From positions 3,845,904 through 3,909,903 of the forward strand of contig OZ026570.1 of NCBI GenBank assembly GCA_964020155.1: a DNA stretch of 64,000 nt. The letters are read 5' to 3'. Below the pieces are notes generated by a model that was given only the letters and a program-made list of their open reading frames with translations, did no database searches and was not told the DNA's origin. Position numbers and translations under genes: made by a program. This document shows, in pieces, positions 58,621 to 64,000 of the stretch (position 1 is the first letter of the stretch; each line of letters opens with the position of its first letter). The DNA is from Chondrilla cf. caribensis (lineage: Eukaryota > Porifera > Demospongiae > Chondrillida > Chondrillidae).

Positions 58621-61600
58621 GTTAAGTTTAGTGGGCGGGGCTGCTAGGGTTAGACTTAGCGGCATGAGAGGGTAAAGTTTAGTGGGCGGGGCTGCTAGGG
58701 TTAGACTTAGCGGCATGAGAGGGTAAAGTTTAGTGGGCGGGGCTGCTAGGGTTAGACTTAGCGGCATGAGAGGGTAAAGTTTAGTGGGCGGGGCTGCTAG
58801 GGTTAGACTTAGCGGCATGAGAGGGTAAAGTTTAGTGGGCGGGGCTGCTAGGGTTAGACTTAGCGGCATGAGAGGGTAAAGTTTAGTGGGCGGGGCTGCT
58901 AGGGTTAGACTTAGCGGCATGAGAGGGTAAAGTTTAGTGGGCGGGGCTGCTAGGGTTAGACTTAGCGGCATGAGAGGGTAAAGTTTAGTGGGCGGGGCTG
59001 CTAGGGTTAGACTTAGCGGCATGAGAGGGTAAAGTTTAGTGGGCGGGGCTGCTAGGGTTAGACTTAGCGGCATGAGAGGGTAAAGTTTAGTGGGCGGGGC
59101 TGCTAGGGTTAGACTTAGCGGCATGAGAGGGTAAAGTTTAGTGGGCGGGGCTGCTAGGGTTAGACTTAGCGGCATGAGAGGGTAAAGTTTAGTGGGCGGG
59201 GCTGCTAGGGTTAGACTTAGCGGCATGAGAGGGTAAAGTTTAGTGGGCGGGGCTGCTAGGGTTAGACTTAGCGGCATGAGAGGGTAAAGTTTAGTGGGCG
59301 GGGCTGCTAGGGTTAGACTTAGCGGCATGAGAGGGTAAAGTTTAGTGGGCGGGGCTGCTAGGGTTAGACTTAGCGGCATGAGAGGGTAAAGTTTAGTGGG
59401 CGGGGCTGCTAGGGTTAGACTTAGCGGCATGAGAGGGTAAAGTTTAGTGGGCGGGGCTGCTAGGGTTAGACTTAGCGGCATGAGAGGGTAAAGTTTAGTG
59501 GGCGGGGCTGCTAGGGTTAGACTTAGCGGCATGAGAGGGTAAAGTTTAGTGGGCGGGGCTGCTAGGGTTAGACTTAGCGGCATGAGAGGGTAAAGTTTAG
59601 TGGGCGGGGCTGCTAGGGTTAGACTTAGCGGCATGAGAGGGTAAAGTTTAGTGGGCGGGGCTGCTAGGGTTAGACTTAGCGGCATGAGAGGGTAAAGTTT
59701 AGTGGGCGGGGCTGCTAGGGTTAGACTTAGCGGCATGAGAGGGTAAAGTTTAGTGGGCGGGGCTGCTAGGGTTAGACTTAGCGGCATGAGAGGGTAAAGT
59801 TTAGTGGGCGGGGCTGCTAGGGTTAGACTTAGCGGCATGAGAGGGTAAAGTTTAGTGGGCGGGGCTGCTAGGGTTAGACTTAGCGGCATGAGAGGGTAAA
59901 GTTTAGTGGGCGGGGCTGCTAGGGTTAGACTTAGCGGCATGAGAGGGTAAAGTTTAGTGGGCGGGGCTGCTAGGGTTAGACTTAGCGGCATGAGAGGGTA
60001 AAGTTTAGTGGGCGGGGCTGCTAGGGTTAGACTTAGCGGCATGAGAGGGTAAAGTTTAGTGGGCGGGGCTGCTAGGGTTAGACTTAGCGGCATGAGAGGG
60101 TAAAGTTTAGTGGGCGGGGCTGCTAGGGTTAGACTTAGCGGCATGAGAGGGTAAAGTTTAGTGGGCGGGGCTGCTAGGGTTAGACTTAGCGGCATGAGAG
60201 GGTAAAGTTTAGTGGGCGGGGCTGCTAGGGTTAGACTTAGCGGCATGAGAGGGTAAAGTTTAGTGGGCGGGGCTGCTAGGGTTAGACTTAGCGGCATGAG
60301 AGGGTAAAGTTTAGTGGGCGGGGCTGCTAGGGTTAGACTTAGCGGCATGAGAGGGTAAAGTTTAGTGGGCGGGGCTGCTAGGGTTAGACTTAGCGGCATG
60401 AGAGGGTAAAGTTTAGTGGGCGGGGCTGCTAGGGTTAGACTTAGCGGCATGAGAGGGTAAAGTTTAGTGGGCGGGGCTGCTAGGGTTAGACTTAGCGGCA
60501 TGAGAGGGTAAAGTTTAGTGGGCGGGGCTGCTAGGGTTAGACTTAGCGGCATGAGAGGGTAAAGTTTAGTGGGCGGGGCTGCTAGGGTTAGACTTAGCGG
60601 CATGAGAGGGTAAAGTTTAGTGGGCGGGGCTGCTAGGGTTAGACTTAGCGGCATGAGAGGGTAAAGTTTAGTGGGCGGGGCTGCTAGGGTTAGACTTAGC
60701 GGCATGAGAGGGTAAAGTTTAGTGGGCGGGGCTGCTAGGGTTAGACTTAGCGGCATGAGAGGGTAAAGTTTAGTGGGCGGGGCTGCTAGGGTTAGACTTA
60801 GCGGCATGAGAGGGTAAAGTTTAGTGGGCGGGGCTGCTAGGGTTAGACTTAGCGGCATGAGAGGGTAAAGTTTAGTGGGCGGGGCTGCTAGGGTTAGACT
60901 TAGCGGCATGAGAGGGTAAAGTTTAGTGGGCGGGGCTGCTAGGGTTAGACTTAGCGGCATGAGAGGGTAAAGTTTAGTGGGCGGGGCTGCTAGGGTTAGA
61001 CTTAGCGGCATGAGAGGGTAAAGTTTAGTGGGCGGGGCTGCTAGGGTTAGACTTAGCGGCATGAGAGGGTAAAGTTTAGTGGGCGGGGCTGCTAGGGTTA
61101 GACTTAGCGGCATGAGAGGGTAAAGTTTAGTGGGCGGGGCTGCTAGGGTTAGACTTAGCGGCATGAGAGGGTAAAGTTTAGTGGGCGGGGCTGCTAGGGT
61201 TAGACTTAGCGGCATGAGAGGGTAAAGTTTAGTGGGCGGGGCTGCTAGGGTTAGACTTAGCGGCATGAGAGGGTAAAGTTTAGTGGGCGGGGCTGCTAGG
61301 GTTAGACTTAGCGGCATGAGAGGGTAAAGTTTAGTGGGCGGGGCTGCTAGGGTTAGACTTAGCGGCATGAGAGGGTAAAGTTTAGTGGGCGGGGCTGCTA
61401 GGGTTAGACTTAGCGGCATGAGAGGGTAAAGTTTAGTGGGCGGGGCTGCTAGGGTTAGACTTAGCGGCATGAGAGGGTAAAGTTTAGTGGGCGGGGCTGC
61501 TAGGGTTAGACTTAGCGGCATGAGAGGGTAAAGTTTAGTGGGCGGGGCTGCTAGGGTTAGACTTAGCGGCATGAGAGGGTAAAGTTTAGTGGGCGGGGCT

Positions 61601-62737
61601 GCTAGGGTTAGACTTAGCGGCATGAGAGGGTAAAGTTTAGTGGGCGGGGCTGCTAGGGTTAGACTTAGCGGCATGAGAGGGTAAAGTTTAGTGGGCGGGG
61701 CTGCTAGGGTTAGACTTAGCGGCATGAGAGGGTAAAGTTTAGTGGGCGGGGCTGCTAGGGTTAGACTTAGCGGCATGAGAGGGTAAAGTTTAGTGGGCGG
61801 GGCTGCTAGGGTTAGACTTAGCGGCATGAGAGGGTAAAGTTTAGTGGGCGGGGCTGCTAGGGTTAGACTTAGCGGCATGAGAGGGTAAAGTTTAGTGGGC
61901 GGGGCTGCTAGGGTTAGACTTAGCGGCATGAGAGGGTAAAGTTTAGTGGGCGGGGCTGCTAGGGTTAGACTTAGCGGCATGAGAGGGTAAAGTTTAGTGG
62001 GCGGGGCTGCTAGGGTTAGACTTAGCGGCATGAGAGGGTAAAGTTTAGTGGGCGGGGCTGCTAGGGTTAGACTTAGCGGCATGAGAGGGTAAAGTTTAGT
62101 GGGCGGGGCTGCTAGGGTTAGACTTAGCGGCATGAGAGGGTAAAGTTTAGTGGGCGGGGCTGCTAGGGTTAGACTTAGCGGCATGAGAGGGTAAAGTTTA
62201 GTGGGCGGGGCTGCTAGGGTTAGACTTAGCGGCATGAGAGGGTAAAGTTTAGTGGGCGGGGCTGCTAGGGTTAGACTTAGCGGCATGAGAGGGTAAAGTT
62301 TAGTGGGCGGGGCTGCTAGGGTTAGACTTAGCGGCATGAGAGGGTAAAGTTTAGTGGGCGGGGCTGCTAGGGTTAGACTTAGCGGCATGAGAGGGTAAAG
62401 TTTAGTGGGCGGGGCTGCTAGGGTTAGACTTAGCGGCATGAGAGGGTAAAGTTTAGTGGGCGGGGCTGCTAGGGTTAGACTTAGCGGCATGAGAGGGTAA
62501 AGTTTAGTGGGCGGGGCTGCTAGGGTTAGACTTAGCGGCATGAGAGGGTAAAGTTTAGTGGGCGGGGCTGCTAGGGTTAGACTTAGCGGCATGAGAGGGT
62601 AAAGTTTAGTGGGCGGGGCTGCTAGGGTTAGACTTAGCGGCATGAGAGGGTAAAGTTTAGTGGGCGGGGCTGCTAGGGTTAGACTTAGCGGCATGAGAGG
62701 GTAAAGTTTAGTGGGCGGGGCTGCTAGGGTTAGACTT
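58621..62737. repeat. Subtelomeric 51-bp tandem array, about 80 copies, GC-box in each unit
   Basis: A 51-bp unit (parts: GTTAGACTTAGCGGCATGAG, AGGGTAAAGTTTAGT, GGGCGGGGCTGCTAG) repeats about 80 times with no visible substitutions after the first partial copy. Each unit contains GGGCGGGGC, a consensus Sp1/KLF GC box, and TAGGGTTAGACTTAG, a telomere-like motif. Because 51 is a multiple of 3 the minus strand stays open for about 1,389 codons of a 17-residue repeat; this is a by-product of unit length and is not called as a gene. Confidence 0.97.
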
Positions 62738-64000
62738 AGGGTTAGGGTTAGGGTTAGGGTTAGGGTTAGGGTTAGGGTTAGGGTTAGGGTTAGGGTTAGG
62801 GTTAGGGTTAGGGTTAGGGTTAGGGTTAGGGTTAGGGTTAGGGTTAGGGTTAGGGTTAGGGTTAGGGTTAGGGTTAGGGTTAGGGTTAGGGTTAGGGTTA
62901 GGGTTAGGGTTAGGGTTAGGGTTAGGGTTAGGGTTAGGGTTAGGGTTAGGGTTAGGGTTAGGGTTAGGGTTAGGGTTAGGGTTAGGGTTAGGGTTAGGGT
63001 TAGGGTTAGGGTTAGGGTTAGGGTTAGGGTTAGGGTTAGGGTTAGGGTTAGGGTTAGGGTTAGGGTTAGGGTTAGGGTTAGGGTTAGGGTTAGGGTTAGG
63101 GTTAGGGTTAGGGTTAGGGTTAGGGTTAGGGTTAGGGTTAGGGTTAGGGTTAGGGTTAGGGTTAGGGTTAGGGTTAGGGTTAGGGTTAGGGTTAGGGTTA
63201 GGGTTAGGGTTAGGGTTAGGGTTAGGGTTAGGGTTAGGGTTAGGGTTAGGGTTAGGGTTAGGGTTAGGGTTAGGGTTAGGGTTAGGGTTAGGGTTAGGGT
63301 TAGGGTTAGGGTTAGGGTTAGGGTTAGGGTTAGGGTTAGGGTTAGGGTTAGGGTTAGGGTTAGGGTTAGGGTTAGGGTTAGGGTTAGGGTTAGGGTTAGG
63401 GTTAGGGTTAGGGTTAGGGTTAGGGTTAGGGTTAGGGTTAGGGTTAGGGTTAGGGTTAGGGTTAGGGTTAGGGTTAGGGTTAGGGTTAGGGTTAGGGTTA
63501 GGGTTAGGGTTAGGGTTAGGGTTAGGGTTAGGGTTAGGGTTAGGGTTAGGGTTAGGGTTAGGGTTAGGGTTAGGGTTAGGGTTAGGGTTAGGGTTAGGGT
63601 TAGGGTTAGGGTTAGGGTTAGGGTTAGGGTTAGGGTTAGGGTTAGGGTTAGGGTTAGGGTTAGGGTTAGGGTTAGGGTTAGGGTTAGGGTTAGGGTTAGG
63701 GTTAGGGTTAGGGTTAGGGTTAGGGTTAGGGTTAGGGTTAGGGTTAGGGTTAGGGGGTGGGTTAGGGTTAGGGTTAGGGTTAGGGTAAGGGTTAGGAAGA
63801 ATTAGGGTTAGGGTTAGGGTTAGGGTTAGGGTTAGGGTTAGGGTTAGGGTTAGGGTTAGGGTTAGGGTTAGGGTTAGGGTTAGGGTTAGGGTTAGGGTTA
63901 GGGTTAGGGTTAGGGTTAGGGTTAGGGTTAGGGTTAGGGTTAGGGTTAGGGTTAGGGTTAGGGTTAGGGTTAGGGTTAGGGTTAGGGTTAGGAGTTAAGG
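62738..64000 (+). repeat. Telomere, (TTAGGG)n
   Basis: About 1,260 bp of TTAGGG with the G-rich strand running toward the window end, so this is the right chromosome terminus. The join to the 51-bp array is at GTTAGACTTAG|GGTTAGGG, using homology inside the unit. Variants (GGGGGTGG, GGGTAAGG, GGAAGAATTA) cluster at 63754-63801 and the last bases (GGAGTTAAGG) are imperfect; these may be real variant repeats or read errors. Confidence 0.98.

Noticed and set aside
58525..62694. A 1,389-codon open frame on the minus strand made of a 17-residue repeat
   Set aside because: It exists only because the 51-bp unit is a multiple of three and has no stop in that frame. There is no start context, domain or splice evidence, and copies are identical at all positions rather than protein-conserved.
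62711..63805. A 364-codon VR-repeat frame in the telomere
   Set aside because: TTAGGG repeats read as GTTAGG codons; this is telomeric DNA, not a gene.

Overview
The window is the right-hand end of a eukaryotic chromosome. It finishes in about 1.26 kb of TTAGGG repeats reading 5'->3' toward the window end, so the G-rich strand points outward. Split genes with short GT-AG introns (often 50-150 bp), RNASEH2C, UBA5, KIF9, TAF12, CWC25, ZNF706, SMIM15, DCTD and erlin orthologues, and a fungal/bacterial-type cysteine synthase suggest an early-branching animal, most plausibly a sponge. The lineage is inferred from gene content and compactness; I could not run a search.

Layout. 1-33.7 kb is a dense gene region: a POGK-like DNA-binding protein (-), TAF12 (+), an unrecognised coiled-coil protein (-), a PH/PDZ/macro-like protein (+), KIF9 (-), CWC25 (+), RPS26 (-), RNASEH2C (+), UBA5 (+), ZNF706 (-), SMIM15 (+), a double DsbA/HCCA-isomerase-like protein (+), DCTD (-) and erlin (+). 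Strands alternate, giving head-to-head pairs with very short spacers (29, 34, 67 and 169 bp between start codons) and closely packed tail-to-tail 3' ends. Minisatellites fill several introns and two are translated.

33.9-46.7 kb is a segmentally duplicated transition zone. Three copies of one roughly 0.8-2.3 kb flank (tRNA-derived SINE, one LINE insertion with its empty site preserved in the other copies) surround a decaying cysteine synthase locus. The first copy (36.26-38.29 kb) keeps nearly all exons but has a 4-bp frameshift and an abnormal splice donor. The second keeps only the start of exon 1 and the last exons, with satellite in place of everything between. The third keeps only the start of exon 1.

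40.2-44.46 and 46.64-58.14 kb are two satellite families: A (about 346-361 bp, with a strong hairpin in each monomer and higher-order repeats of 706, 1049 and 1415 bp) and B (about 187 bp). A 0.53-kb MITE with 28-bp terminal inverted repeats is inserted in the large A array. 58.62-62.74 kb is an almost perfectly uniform array of about 80 copies of a 51-bp GC-box-containing unit, directly joined to the telomere.

The genes are housekeeping functions and show no shared pathway beyond being neighbours: transcription (TAF12), splicing (CWC25), translation (RPS26), ribonucleotide excision (RNASEH2C), UFMylation (UBA5), dTMP precursor supply (DCTD), ER sterol/ERAD scaffolding (erlin) and cilia (KIF9). 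Exon boundaries were read by eye from splice signals, phase and family similarity.
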